DNA of 64,000 nucleotides, taken from NCBI RefSeq assembly GCF_002741015.1, contig NZ_CP016616.1, forward strand, positions 2,885,501 to 2,949,500. The letters are read 5' to 3'. The translations under genes were made by a program, and so were the position numbers. Below the pieces are notes generated by a model that worked only from the letters and a program-made list of their open reading frames with translations, ran no database searches and was not told where the DNA came from. This document shows, in pieces, positions 46,082-55,935 of the stretch; within the stretch, counting starts at the first letter, position 1, and the number at the start of each line of letters is the position of its first letter. Source of the stretch: Microvirga ossetica (GTDB lineage: Bacteria; Pseudomonadota; Alphaproteobacteria; Rhizobiales; Beijerinckiaceae).

Positions 46082-46813
46082 CTATGCCGCTTGCGCGCTC
46101 GGGGAACCAGTCGTCGAGTCGTGGGTCAGTGCCGGCGTCATCATCCGCCCGCGGTCGATCAGGACAGAGACGGTGGAGGCCAGCGCCAGGGCAGCCCGGT
46201 CGCGGCGCCCGAGCATGAAGCCTTCCACGTAGAGCCGCATCAGCTCGACCGTGACGAAGTGGAAGGCGACCTCCGAGCCGCGTGCGAGCTTCATGCGCCG
46301 CGAGGCAGTCGTCAGCTTGCCGAGATAGAGCGACTGCTCGGTCTGCGGCTCCGCCAGAAAACCGCTCAGGCCGCCGAAGGTCTTTTCGAAATGATCCCAC
46401 AGCAGCGCGAGATTCCGCGCCGCTTTGTCCTGCTGATCCTGCGTAAGGGTTTGGAAGTCGGCGAGGATCTCCCAGGCCGGATCGCGCGCGATCGCCTCAT
46501 CCTCCGCCGTTGCCTGAGGGATGAACGGAAGCAGGGCCCGCGCCTGTGCCCGTAAGACGGGGCGAAGCGCCTCCCAGCCGGCAAGCGCCTTGGGAACCAC
46601 GATCAGGGCACCGGCGAAGATTGTCTGATCGAGCGCATGGCCGAGACGGCGCAGTTCGGGACGTGCGGCCCGCCGGAAGGCTTCGATGAAGCGCCAGCGC
46701 AGGCGACACAGACGGTAGAACTGCTCGAGCTTTTCGACGAGTTCGTTTCGCGGATCGTGATCGACGGACCAGGGAAAGGTAAAGTCGCTTCGAGGCTGAG
46801 GGGGGCTGCTCAT
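46082..46813 (-). CDS. unrecognised alpha-helical protein
   Basis: 243 residues, almost wholly predicted helical, with many Arg/Glu/Leu and Ala-rich stretches. Blocks such as L-C-R-L-R-W-R-F-I-E-A-F-R-R-A and L-A-L-L-W-D-H-F-E-K-T-F-G-G look conserved. No signal peptide, membrane helix or catalytic motif is seen. It is transcribed alone. Length and codon pattern support a real gene, but I do not recognise a family. Confidence 0.7.
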   Translation of the reverse strand: MSSPPQPRSDFTFPWSVDHDPRNELVEKLEQFYRLCRLRWRFIEAFRRAARPELRRLGHALDQTIFAGALIVVPKALAGWEALRPVLRAQARALLPFIPQATAEDEAIARDPAWEILADFQTLTQDQQDKAARNLALLWDHFEKTFGGLSGFLAEPQTEQSLYLGKLTTASRRMKLARGSEVAFHFVTVELMRLYVEGFMLGRRDRAALALASTVSVLIDRGRMMTPALTHDSTTGSPSAQAA

Positions 46814-47087
46814 GAGGGGCTGGTGATCCGATCGGCGAATCGTTTTCGACAGGTCGGGTCATACAGGAGCAATCCAGGCAACTTTGAGGCTCCGGCTTGG
46901 GAATAAGCGCTGTTCGCGCAAAACCTGTCGCTCTTTGAATCAGATGCGACCGCGGGACCCGGCCTTGAACGGCTGCGCTGCATTCTTACATCCAGGCGGA
47001 CCCCGATCCGGGCCCCTCTGACGCGAGCCGTGCCGGCCCTCGCGTGATGTCGGATCTCCTCGATCCGACGCCGGCCCGGAGACCACC

Positions 47088-47396
47088 ATGCTACAAGATC
47101 TTTTCGCCTTCCTCGTCGGTGTGCTGATCGTCGATCCGCTCCAGGCGGAGATGAACGAACGCCTGACGCAGATCCGCGCGCCGCAGGCCGTCATCGCCGA
47201 GATGCGCAGCTGCGCCGAGGCCTCCCTGCCGCCGCTCGCGAACCGCGCCCTCGCTGAGCCGGGCTGGGCCATCGCCACCACCCTGAACGTCTGGACCGGC
47301 CGCACCGCGCCGGAAGAGGTCTTGGGCGGCACGTCGGCCCAGTGCGACGCGGCTATCAAGGCGGCGCGGGTTTATCTGGAGAGCCGCGGGGCATGA
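47088..47396 (+). CDS. hypothetical protein
   Basis: 102-residue protein with a hydrophobic N-terminus (D-L-F-A-F-L-V-G-V-L-I-V-D-P-L) that may be a signal or membrane anchor. Two cysteines (about 42 and 88) could form a disulfide. The ATG follows a GGAGACC site. No family is recognised. It may be periplasmic. Confidence 0.65.
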   Translation: MLQDLFAFLVGVLIVDPLQAEMNERLTQIRAPQAVIAEMRSCAEASLPPLANRALAEPGWAIATTLNVWTGRTAPEEVLGGTSAQCDAAIKAARVYLESRGA

Positions 47397-47719
47397 GCGG
47401 TATCGGCGGGAAGCTCGGATTGATGAGGCGCTTCAGATCACTGAACTGAAAAACAGCGCGGGGAGCAGGCAAAAACGGGCGCCCGCGGATCGCAATCCGC
47501 AGAGACAAATCAGGAGCCGTTGGCGATCATTACCGGGGGTACCTCTTTAGGGCGAAGCTGCTGGTATTGAAGTGGATCGGCCAAATCAGCTATTTGCGGA
47601 CCACCCGTAGGGGCACTGTGGGCGGGGCTGCGAACAAGATCGCAAGATCGGGCGCGGCCCCAACTTGCTTTTCGGCTATGGTCTTGCGCAGGCTCACCGG
47701 GCTTTCAGGACCATGATCC
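47397..47719. other. intergenic region
   Basis: 323 bp between two plus-strand genes. No gene, repeat or recognisable regulatory motif stands out. It probably contains the cupin gene promoter. Confidence 0.5.
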
Positions 47720-48109
47720 ATGTCATTTCAAACCAAACGGCTCGGCACGCGGCCCGACGCCATCGCTCCAGACGGATCCGAGGTGCGGATCCTGTGCAGC
47801 GTCGGTCGGGGCAGCCTGGCACGTTTCACATTGCCGCCGCATGCGGTCTCACAAGCCGTGGCGCATCGAACAGTCGACGAAGTCTGGTACTTCCTCTCAG
47901 GCCGCGGGCAGATGTGGCGCCGCTCGCCTGACGTCGAAGAGATCGTGGACGTCGAGCCCGGCGTCTCCATCACGATTCCGCTGGGGACGTCCTTCCAGTT
48001 TCGTTCGCTCTCGCATGAGCCGCTGAGCGCCGTGGGAACAACCATGCCGCCTTGGCCGGGCGAAGACGAAGCGTTCGCCGTCGGCGGTGTCTGGAAGCCA
48101 ACCGTTTGA
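47720..48109 (+). CDS. cupin domain protein
   Basis: 129-residue single cupin. Motif 1 is degenerate (A-H-R-T-V-D-E-V-W-Y-F-L-S-G-R-G), with H and E as likely metal ligands. Motif 2 is P-G-V-S-I-T-I-P-L-G-T-S-F-Q-F-R, in which the usual histidine is replaced. Such small cupins may bind sugars or act as isomerases or dioxygenases; no substrate is evident. It converges with the next gene. Confidence 0.85.
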   Translation: MSFQTKRLGTRPDAIAPDGSEVRILCSVGRGSLARFTLPPHAVSQAVAHRTVDEVWYFLSGRGQMWRRSPDVEEIVDVEPGVSITIPLGTSFQFRSLSHEPLSAVGTTMPPWPGEDEAFAVGGVWKPTV

Positions 48110-48221
48110 GCGCAGGGCTCGATGGAGCGCCCCTATTTCCAAGTTCGAGGCGTCCGCTGGAACAACGGAGCGCTTTCTCAGACCGTCGGAGGCAAGGGCG
48201 CCTAGACGGCTGTCAGGTTAC

Positions 48222-48605
48222 CTAACTCGGCTTTTCCGGCTGGCCTGCCGGAAGCTGGAGGTGCTTGGACAGGACTTGCACCATGTTGACCACGTCGGCC
48301 CGCGGGATCGCATAGGCGAGTGGTCCATAGGAAGGATGATCAAAGGCAATAAGCGAACCGTCGAACTGGGCGACCTGGATATGCCAAGGAGGGTCGTTGA
48401 CAGTCTCAACAGTTTTCCCATCGAGTGGCTGCTTCTCAGTCCCTTCAACCATCCGAGCCCGCGCTTCCCCCAGCAGCTTGATGATCTTCGTGAGTTGATC
48501 AACGTCAAGGGCGATGGGCTCAGACGGTCCTGCGACAGGACCAATCTCAACAGTCACGGATTGACGGTCCTCAGCGACCCGCACACCGACCCGCGCCTCG
48601 GCCAC
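48222..48605 (-). CDS. hypothetical protein
   Basis: 127-residue soluble protein from a GTG start with a good GGGAGG ribosome site. An N-terminal beta region is followed by an L-T-K-I-I-K-L-L-G-E-A-R-A-R-M helix and a second beta/helix unit. There is no signal peptide or known motif, and no family is recognised. It is transcribed alone, converging with the cupin gene. Confidence 0.65.
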   Translation of the reverse strand: MAEARVGVRVAEDRQSVTVEIGPVAGPSEPIALDVDQLTKIIKLLGEARARMVEGTEKQPLDGKTVETVNDPPWHIQVAQFDGSLIAFDHPSYGPLAYAIPRADVVNMVQVLSKHLQLPAGQPEKPS

Positions 48606-49185
48606 GACACGACCTCCCTGCCATTGGCAGACGGTTGGAGTTCCCAGGTCTTCTCAACCCGACACGGTTCAAATAGGTCCATACCCCTTTTGCGTGTCCG
48701 CCGGGTGCTCCAGGCCATGGACCACTGAACACCTCTCGCCTCCGTCATCGGACCTGCTGCCTATGTGACCTATCCGCTATGACAGGGGCTGCGGTGTCCT
48801 CTTGAGTTAGCCCCCCATCGCAGAAAAAAACGCTAGGTCATGCTTTGGCCCAATTCAATATCCAAAACCCTACCGCAGTTGTTCGAAGTAATTCCCGCAA
48901 TCCCTGATTTTGAGGAGGAGGTGCCACATGCTTTGAACGAGCATTTATTCTTGCAGTAGAGTGAAGCCGGCGTATATTCCTGTGCGCCGTACCAGATTGC
49001 ATCCCCTAATACACCTCTCTACATCAACCTCATAATCAGCTCATCCTATCCGCCCGCCTTAATCTTTAGGCTGGGTTCGGAGCATTGCGCCTGTGTCCAT
49101 GATCTTCTGAGCAGAAGATGTGCGCAGTCACGACAATTCTACGCTTCAGCGAACAAATCCCTGAAATTTTAGAACGAGAGAAGAC
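48606..49185. other. long AT-richer intergenic region
   Basis: 580 bp without a convincing gene. From about 48780 to 49060 the base composition is markedly more AT-rich than the chromosome around it. This suggests a horizontally acquired or recombined junction just before the beta-helix protein gene. Confidence 0.55.
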
Positions 49186-50472
49186 ATGGCAATTCTTTAT
49201 GTCTCGACGACGGGCAGCGACTCCAATTCCGGCACCTCCGGCAGCCCGGTGAAATCGATCAACAAGGCGGCCCAGCTGGCCCAGGCCGGCGACACCGTGC
49301 TGGTCGGCGCCGGCACCTACAACGGCACCGTCAGCATCTCCAAGAACGGCACCGCCTCGGGCCAGATCACCTTCAAGCCCGCTGACGGCGCGCACGTGGT
49401 CATCGACGGCAGCCAGACCGGGGCCGGAACCGACCTGGTCACGATCACCGGCGACTACATCACCTTCCAGGGCTTCGAGGTCGCCAACGCCAAGCGCACC
49501 GGCATCGGTCTGTGGGGCTCGCACGATTCCAAGGTGCTCGACAACAACGTCCATGACAGCTTCCGCGCCGGCGTCTATGCCGGGGGCAGCGTCGGCCAGT
49601 CGTACAACAACGTGATCGACGGCAACGAGGTCTGGCGCAACGTCAAGGAGAACATGAGCCGCACCTGGTCCGGCGGCTGGGCCCAGGGCATCAGCCTGGA
49701 CAAGTCCGACAACAGCGTCATCAGCAACAACAACGTCTACGACAACTGGGGTGAAGGCGTCGGCGCCATGTTCACCAAGGGCGCCAAGATCACCGGCAAC
49801 ACCGTCTACGACAGCTACAGCATCGGCATCTATCTCGACAACGCCCAGGATGCGGTGGTGCAGTACAACACCGTGTCGCATTCCTACGACACCGCCTTCT
49901 ACCGCAGCGGCAAGCCGGCGGCCGGCATCGTCATTGCGAACGAGAACGGCGACCGCATGCTGCCGTCGTCGGGCATCGTGGTCACCGACAACGTTCTGGC
50001 CGGCGTCGGCAATCTGGTTTACAGCAGCTATGGCGCCAACACGGGCTTGGTGAACTCGACGACCTCCCCTAACACCATCTACAGCAGCCCTGATTCTGTC
50101 CCGTCTTCGACTCCGACTCCAATCTCCACGCCGATTCCGAGCGGTGATCCGGTCGCGTCGTCAGAGGATGTATTCACGTTCAACACGGCCATCGGCCGGA
50201 ATGTCAAAGTCATTTCCGACTTCGATGTGGCCGCTGACACGATTGCCCTGGATAACAGCATCTTTACGAAGCTGCCCGGGACAGGCGAACTATCGTACAG
50301 GTTCTTCACCGTAGGCGAGACGGCCAAGGACAGAAACGACTACATCATCTACGACAAGAACACGGGCGTCCTGTCCTACGATCCCGATGGTTCGGGTTCG
50401 GCGGCTGCAGTGAAGTTCGCTGTGGTTGAGAACAAGGCTGCGCTCACCGCTGCGCACTTCTTGATAATCTGA
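49186..50472 (+). CDS. secreted right-handed beta-helix protein with type I secretion C-terminus
   Basis: 428-residue protein. Parallel beta-helix repeats (about 10-300), rich in N-x-V-x-x-N and G-I-x-L motifs, resemble polysaccharide lyases and C5-epimerases. A Pro/Ser/Thr linker (about 303-325) follows. The C-terminal ~105 residues (V-I-S-D-F-D-V-A-A-D-T-I-A-L, then L-S-Y-D-P-D-G-S-G) match the C-terminal module of RTX proteins exported by type I secretion. There is no Sec signal and, unusually, no G-G-x-G-x-D nonapeptide array. No transporter genes are adjacent. Confidence 0.88.
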   Translation: MAILYVSTTGSDSNSGTSGSPVKSINKAAQLAQAGDTVLVGAGTYNGTVSISKNGTASGQITFKPADGAHVVIDGSQTGAGTDLVTITGDYITFQGFEVANAKRTGIGLWGSHDSKVLDNNVHDSFRAGVYAGGSVGQSYNNVIDGNEVWRNVKENMSRTWSGGWAQGISLDKSDNSVISNNNVYDNWGEGVGAMFTKGAKITGNTVYDSYSIGIYLDNAQDAVVQYNTVSHSYDTAFYRSGKPAAGIVIANENGDRMLPSSGIVVTDNVLAGVGNLVYSSYGANTGLVNSTTSPNTIYSSPDSVPSSTPTPISTPIPSGDPVASSEDVFTFNTAIGRNVKVISDFDVAADTIALDNSIFTKLPGTGELSYRFFTVGETAKDRNDYIIYDKNTGVLSYDPDGSGSAAAVKFAVVENKAALTAAHFLII

Positions 50473-50740
50473 CAGCGACACTCTTATCGGCCGTAGCGTT
50501 GCTCCGGTCAGAATCTTCGTGACAATCGCGACAATAGTGTCGGAAGGCCGGCTCCCAGGGGCCATTGCCGCGATTGTCACTAATGGCTCAGCGCCCGAAA
50601 CCAGCTTGTAGAGCAGCAATTGATTGCAGAGAGTGGTCGACAAGTTCGCTCGTGAAATCATGTGAATGGTCCGCTGGAGGCTACTCAGCGGTATTCGGCA
50701 CTTTGAGCGGCGCTCACCGGCAGCAACGAGTGCTGTCAGC

Positions 50741-51060
50741 GTAAGGCGGCCGCCTCGGCGTCGGCGAGATGCGCCACTCCGCTGCCCAAGGCGCCTGTCG
50801 TCTTGCCATCCCAACGTCCAAACTCGCTCTGTATCGGCCTCGCCGCCGCTGTCACAGGTCTCGCCTGGTGGGGTATCTCGCAGCGGATCCCGCAGCCGTT
50901 GGTCCAGGAATCGGCCACGACACCGAGCGGCCCGACCCTGATCGTCATGCCCTTTGCCAACCTGGATGCAGAGACCGGTGTGGTGCTGCGGCTTATTCGC
51001 GATCCAGGACGATGTGGCGCAGAAGGTGGCCCCGGTACAGCGCCCTTGCGCAGGTTCGCA
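50741..51060 (+). pseudogene. fragment of a cyclase/FlgO-like TPR protein
   Basis: The reading frame to about 50985 encodes a transmembrane helix (C-I-G-L-A-A-A-V-T-G-L-A-W-W-G-I) and then P-T-L-I-V-M-P-F-A-N-L-D. This resembles the linker and the I-A-V-L-P-F-x-N motif of class III cyclase/winged-helix proteins with FlgO-like and TPR domains. In another frame, 50987-51034 encodes L-F-A-I-Q-D-D-V-A-Q-K-V, the block normally about 100 residues further on. An internal deletion plus frameshift is implied, and no catalytic domain or TPR remains. The identification rests on short motifs. Confidence 0.55.
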
Positions 51061-51079
51061 AAGAGGCGTCTTCTGAGGG

Positions 51080-53274
51080 ATGGCGGTTTCGATGATGACG
51101 ACACACGCTGACCACAACGCCCCCGCCCGGCTCCTGTGCAGCTTGGCGCTGCTGTTCTTCGTGTCCATGGGGGCTGCGTCCGCCGACGCCCAGACCACCC
51201 CGACGCAGAACCCGCCCCCGCCCCAGGTGCAGCAGCTCCTGAACCTCTTGCAGGATCCGGCCGTGCGCGGCTGGATCGACCAGCAGCAGCAGCTCGCGCC
51301 GACGCCGCCGCTTGCAGGGCCGCCGCCGACCGCTACCCAGACGACAGCCTCCGAGATGATGGCGGCCCGAACCGCGAGCCTGCGGGACCATCTTGCCTCC
51401 CTCGCGGCCGCCGCGCCGCGCCTGCCGGGCGAGTTCCGCAGCGCCGCGGATCGCCTGCTCGCCGAATTGCAAGGCCGCAGCCTCGTGGGCGTGCTGATCC
51501 TGGTCCTCGGCTTTGTCGCCTTGGGCGCCGGAACCGAATGGATCTTCAGGAGGGTCACCGCTCATCCCCAGCAGCGGATCGCCGCCATGCCCATGGAAAC
51601 CGTGTCCGAGCGGATGCGCGCCATCGGCCTGCGTCTCGCCTTCGGCCTCAGCGAAGTGGTGATCTTCGGGCTCGGGAGCATCGGGGCCTTCCTCGCCTTC
51701 GACTGGCCGCCGCTCTTGCGGCAGGTCGTCCTCGCGTATCTGATCGCGGCCGTGGTTCTGCGCCTGGTCCTGGTTCTGGGCCGGTTTCTCCTGGCACCTG
51801 ACGGCGGCGGACCGCAGGATGCGGACCGCTTCCGGGTCGTCCCGTTGTCCGCCGGCGCCGCCCGCTTCTGGTTTCGCCGCCTGGCGCTCTTTGTCGGGTG
51901 GTTCGCCTTTGGGCGGGCCACGCTCGATGTGCTCAGCGCCCTGGGTTCTCACCCGAGGCGCGCGAGCTCGTGGCCTATACCCTCGGGCTCGGGCTCCTGG
52001 CCATCGCCCTGAATGTCGTTTGGACAAGGCCTCCCGCCTTGGATGCCCTGCCCGACGAGACGCAGCATCCGGCGCGTCACAGGTTTACACCCTGGCTTTT
52101 GTCCCTTTGTCTGGTTGCGCTCTGGGGTTTCTGGGTTGTCGGGTTCATGCGCCTGTTCTGGCTGTTGGCGGTCGCTCTCCTTCTGCCCCCGGCGATCAAG
52201 GTCGCCCAGATGGCGAGCCATCACGTCTCCCGTCCGCCTTCAGGCTCGGGGGCGCCGTCCACGCCAGGGCTGACGGCGGTCTTTCTCGATCGCGGCCTCA
52301 GGGCGCTCCTGATCGCCGGCGCCGCCTTTCTGCTGGCATACACCTTGCGGATCGATCTGGTCGAGATGACCGGCCGCGATACCCTTCTGACCCGCCTGCT
52401 GCGGGGCGCGCTGAGCAGCGTCGTGATCCTGCTGGTCGCCGACCTGATCTGGCAGGTGGTCAAGTCGCTCATCGACCGGCGGCTCAGCCAGACCGAGACC
52501 TTGTCCCCGCCCGGAACCGAGGCGGCTGTCAGGCAGGCGCGGCTGCGGACGCTTCTGCCGATCTTCCGCAATGTGATCTTCGTGGTGCTGGCGGTCGTCG
52601 CCGTGATGATGGCCCTCTCCGCGCTCGGTGTGGAGATCGGGCCGCTGATCGCGGGCGCCGGCATCGTAGGCGTCGCCGTCGGCTTCGGCTCGCAGACGCT
52701 GGTCAAGGACGTGTTCAGCGGCGTCTTCTATCTCCTCGACGACGCCTTCCGGGTCGGCGAGTACATCACGAGCGGCAGCTACAAGGGAACGGTGGAATCG
52801 TTCGGGTTCCGGTCGGTGAAGCTGCGGCATCACCGCGGGCCGCTCTTCACGGTGCCGTTCGGGGTGCTTGGGGCGGTCCAGAACATGAGCCGCGACTGGG
52901 TGATCGACAAGCTGACCATCGGCGTGTCCTACGACTCCGATTTCGACAAGGCGAAGAAGCTCATCAAGCAGATCGGCAAGGAATTGGCGCAGGATCCGGA
53001 ATTCGCGCCCAACATCATCGAACCGCTCAAGATGCAGGGCGTCGATCAATTCGGCGATTACGGCATCCAGATCCGTCTCAAGATGATGACGAAGCCCGGC
53101 GAGCAGTTCGTCATCCGTCGCCGGGCCCTGTCCCTGATCAAGCAGGCCTTTGACGAGAACGGCATCCGGTTTGCCGTCCCCACCGTCCAGGTGGCAGGCC
53201 ATGAGGAGGTCGGTCCGGTCGCGGCGTATCAGGCCATCAAACTCGTCAAGCCGCCTCCGCCCGCGCCCGAATGA
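51080..53274 (+). pseudogene. MscS-family mechanosensitive channel, frameshifted
   Basis: Two overlapping frames make one large MscS protein (about 730 residues). Frame one (from 51080, with signal peptide and first membrane helices) runs to D-V-L-S-A-L-G near 51943, then becomes nonsense and stops at 52012. The protein continues as F-S-P-E-A-R-E-L in the -1 frame from about 51944 to 53274. That part carries the pore motif A-G-A-G-I-V-G-V-A-V-G-F-G-S-Q and the beta domain. One missing base at 51943-51946 explains it. It is either a recent pseudogene or a sequencing error; both halves look otherwise intact. Confidence 0.88.
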
Positions 53275-53420
53275 TGGGTGAGTCGAGTAGGCTGCCTCCA
53301 GCCGACCGAAACCTGACAACATGCACGTTCCCGCTGGCCGGGATAAAGGATCCGCGATGGTACGATCAGAAGCGCGACGGGCTGTCCGGCCTCAGGTCGC
53401 GCACCTTCCCTAGCCGATGA

Positions 53421-54053
53421 TCACGCCTCCACCAGTCCATTTCGGATCGCGTAGCGGATCAGCGCCGCGGTCGTGTCGAGATTGAGCTTGCGCAGGGCCA
53501 GGGCGCGATGGGTCTCGACCGTCTTGGTGCTGATGCTGAGGATGTCGGCGATCTGCTTGTTGGTCTTGCCTTCGGCGATCAGTTGCACGACCGTCTTCTC
53601 GCGTGAACTCAGCGCCGACTTGTCCGCGGATCCTTTCGCCAGATAGGTCTCGAGCAGGGTCTCGGAGACCTTGCCCGTGAAGAAGGGCTTGTGGGCCGCC
53701 AGGCTCTCCACCGCCGAGATCAGAAACTGCTTGGCATCGGACTTGAGCAGGAAGCCGCGGGCGCCGGCCTCGAGAACGTCGCGGATCAGGCCGTCGGTGT
53801 CGTGCATGGTGAAGATCAGCACTTCGATGCCGGGAACACGTCCGCGGATCTGGCGGGTGGCCTCGACGCCGTTCACCAGCGGCAAGGCATAGTCGAGGAC
53901 CACGACGTCGGGCCGGGTGGCCAGGGCCCGGTCGATGGCTTCCTTGCCGTCCCGGGCCTCGCCGACCACCTCCCAGCCCTCATGTCCCTCCAGGATGGCC
54001 CGGACGCCGGAGCGGACCACGTCGTGATCGTCGGCGATCAGGATGCGCGTCAT
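53421..54053 (-). CDS. NarL/FixJ-family response regulator
   Basis: 210-residue transcription factor. The receiver has D8-D9 and phosphoacceptor D54 in V-V-L-D-Y-A-L-P. The C-terminal LuxR-type helix-turn-helix (about 145-205) has L-S-S-R-E-K-T-V-V-Q-L-I-A-E-G-K-T-N-K-Q-I-A. The cognate kinase is encoded 133 bp upstream on the same strand. The sulfatase operon is divergent from this pair and is the obvious candidate target. Confidence 0.95.
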   Translation of the reverse strand: MTRILIADDHDVVRSGVRAILEGHEGWEVVGEARDGKEAIDRALATRPDVVVLDYALPLVNGVEATRQIRGRVPGIEVLIFTMHDTDGLIRDVLEAGARGFLLKSDAKQFLISAVESLAAHKPFFTGKVSETLLETYLAKGSADKSALSSREKTVVQLIAEGKTNKQIADILSISTKTVETHRALALRKLNLDTTAALIRYAIRNGLVEA

Positions 54054-54186
54054 GGCGAGACTTCCTCCGGCGACCCGGTGCCTGCGGCGTTTCCGGTGAG
54101 CCCGAGTCCCGAGGCAGGATACACCTCCGGGCAGTCGGACCCACCTGTGCAAAACCCTGAATCTGCCGGAGGCAGACCCTGAATCC

Positions 54187-55935
54187 TCAGGAGGAGGCCT
54201 CGCCGTCCGCCTTGGCCCGGCCCGACAGCCACGGCATCCGCAGGCGTCCGGCACCTGGCGACGCCCGACCGGCTCCAGAGATTGGGATCATTGCGACGAC
54301 GCAGGTGCCGCCCCGACCCGTCCGGATCTTCAGGCTGCCGCCGAACTGCTCGAGGCGGGCCCGCATGCCCGTCACGCCTACGCCGAGCCGGATCGGTCCG
54401 TCCGGCCGGGTCGAGCCAATCATCCCATGCCCGTTGTCACGAATGCGGACGATCAGGCGTCCTGACATGAACCTTGCATTGACCGAGACATGCGAGGCAT
54501 CGGCATGGCGATGCACGTTGGTGAGCGCCTCCTGCACCACGCGCAGGATCGCCCTTTGGAGTTCCGGTCGCAGGTCGTCAACCTCCTCCGGAATCCGGAT
54601 CCGGGCGACGAGCCCCGTCCGCCCCGCGAAGCCCTCGGCAAAATCCCGCAACGTGGCCTGGAGACCGTCGTGCGCCAGGTTCGGGGGATGCAGCAGGTAG
54701 GTGAAGATGCGCAATTCCCGCAGGGCCTCGGTGAGCAGGCCCTCGACCTCAGCCAAGGCCCTGCGGCCTGCCGGGATCTGCGAGACCGCTCCCTCCAAGT
54801 TGGCGAGCCCCAGGTTTGCCGCCACGAGGTGCTGCGCCGTCGAGTCGTGCAATTCGCGGGCAATGCGTTGCCGTTCCTCTTCCTGGAGGACGAGCAATTG
54901 CCCGGACAATTCGCTGACCTGTTTCTTCGCGCCGGTGACCTGATCGGACAAGACCCGGAGCGGCTGCTCGACCTGGCGGGCCGTGAACCAGGCGGCAAGC
55001 CCCGCGGCGAGCAGGAGGAGAACCGCCGGTCCGGCCGTCCGCCACAGGGCAGCAGCCACCGGTGCATTGAGATCGGCCAGCGGCACCGCCACCGCGCTCG
55101 TCCAGTTCGTCGCGCCCGAGCGACGGAAGGCGACAAGAACCGGGACCCCACGATCATCCACGGCCTCGATCGTCCCCGTGATCGTGCTGTCCGGTCCGGC
55201 ATCGGCGAGGCGGGCCACCAGTGCCGCCGGGGCGGGCAGATCGGACCCCTTGTGACCGTCCCGGTCGGCGACGATCGGCTGGAGCTTGCGATCGAAGAGC
55301 CCCTTCATCCAGCCGACCGGCAGAACCTGGTCATCGAGGATCGCGCCGAGCCGCGCCTCCGCCAAGATGATCGACAGATGGCCGTTCATCCGGCCGTCCG
55401 GACCGTCGAGCCGGAGGCTGAGGGCCACGATGATGCTGCCCTTCAGGGGAGCCAGCATCCGGCCGGAGACGGCCCACCTCCGATCCCGGATCCGAGCCAT
55501 TTGCTCCTGGTAATTCGGAAAGTCCACGTGCCGTGGCAGCGGCGACCCGAACGGACGCAAGGTGTTGGCGACCTGCCGTTCGAGGTCGTTCAGGACCAGC
55601 CAGGATCCTTCCGGAACCGGGGTCGCCTTGAGTTGGTCGTAGAAGGCCTTGATGTCGCCCGAGAGGAGCGCCGGGGATTTGGACAGTCCCTTCAGCAGGT
55701 AATTGACGGCGGCCACCTCCTGGTCGAAGCCGAAGGAGAGCGCCTTGGCGGCTTCCAGGGCACGGCTTCCGATCGCGCGCCGCTCCTCAGCGGCGCGTGA
55801 GAGCAAAAGGGCCGCGGCGACGACGCATGCTGCAACGGTGATGGCCATGAATGTCAGGGCGATCCGCCGTCGCAGACGGAGCGGCTGGCCCGAGAGGGAT
55901 CGCGCAACAATCACCGGGACGGTGCCATTGCTCAT
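54187..55935 (-). CDS. HisKA_3 (NarX/DegS-type) sensor histidine kinase
   Basis: 582-residue membrane kinase. TM1 (about 23-45), a long periplasmic PDC/Cache-like sensor (about 50-285) and TM2 (about 290-310) are followed by a short coiled linker. HisKA_3 has phosphoacceptor H363 in R-E-L-H-D-S-T-A-Q-H. The HATPase has E-A-L-T-N-V-H-R-H and R-D-N-G-H-G-M. The start at 55935 gives a short cytoplasmic N-terminus. It pairs with the downstream NarL-type regulator. The signal is unknown but likely periplasmic, perhaps a sulfate ester. Confidence 0.94.
   Translation of the reverse strand: MSNGTVPVIVARSLSGQPLRLRRRIALTFMAITVAACVVAAALLLSRAAEERRAIGSRALEAAKALSFGFDQEVAAVNYLLKGLSKSPALLSGDIKAFYDQLKATPVPEGSWLVLNDLERQVANTLRPFGSPLPRHVDFPNYQEQMARIRDRRWAVSGRMLAPLKGSIIVALSLRLDGPDGRMNGHLSIILAEARLGAILDDQVLPVGWMKGLFDRKLQPIVADRDGHKGSDLPAPAALVARLADAGPDSTITGTIEAVDDRGVPVLVAFRRSGATNWTSAVAVPLADLNAPVAAALWRTAGPAVLLLLAAGLAAWFTARQVEQPLRVLSDQVTGAKKQVSELSGQLLVLQEEERQRIARELHDSTAQHLVAANLGLANLEGAVSQIPAGRRALAEVEGLLTEALRELRIFTYLLHPPNLAHDGLQATLRDFAEGFAGRTGLVARIRIPEEVDDLRPELQRAILRVVQEALTNVHRHADASHVSVNARFMSGRLIVRIRDNGHGMIGSTRPDGPIRLGVGVTGMRARLEQFGGSLKIRTGRGGTCVVAMIPISGAGRASPGAGRLRMPWLSGRAKADGEASS

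Noticed and set aside
50290..51558. Open frame of 422 codons on the minus strand over the beta-helix 3' end and MscS 5' end
   Set aside because: The sense strand carries the MscS N-terminus and beta-helix C-terminus; the minus translation shows no conserved motif.
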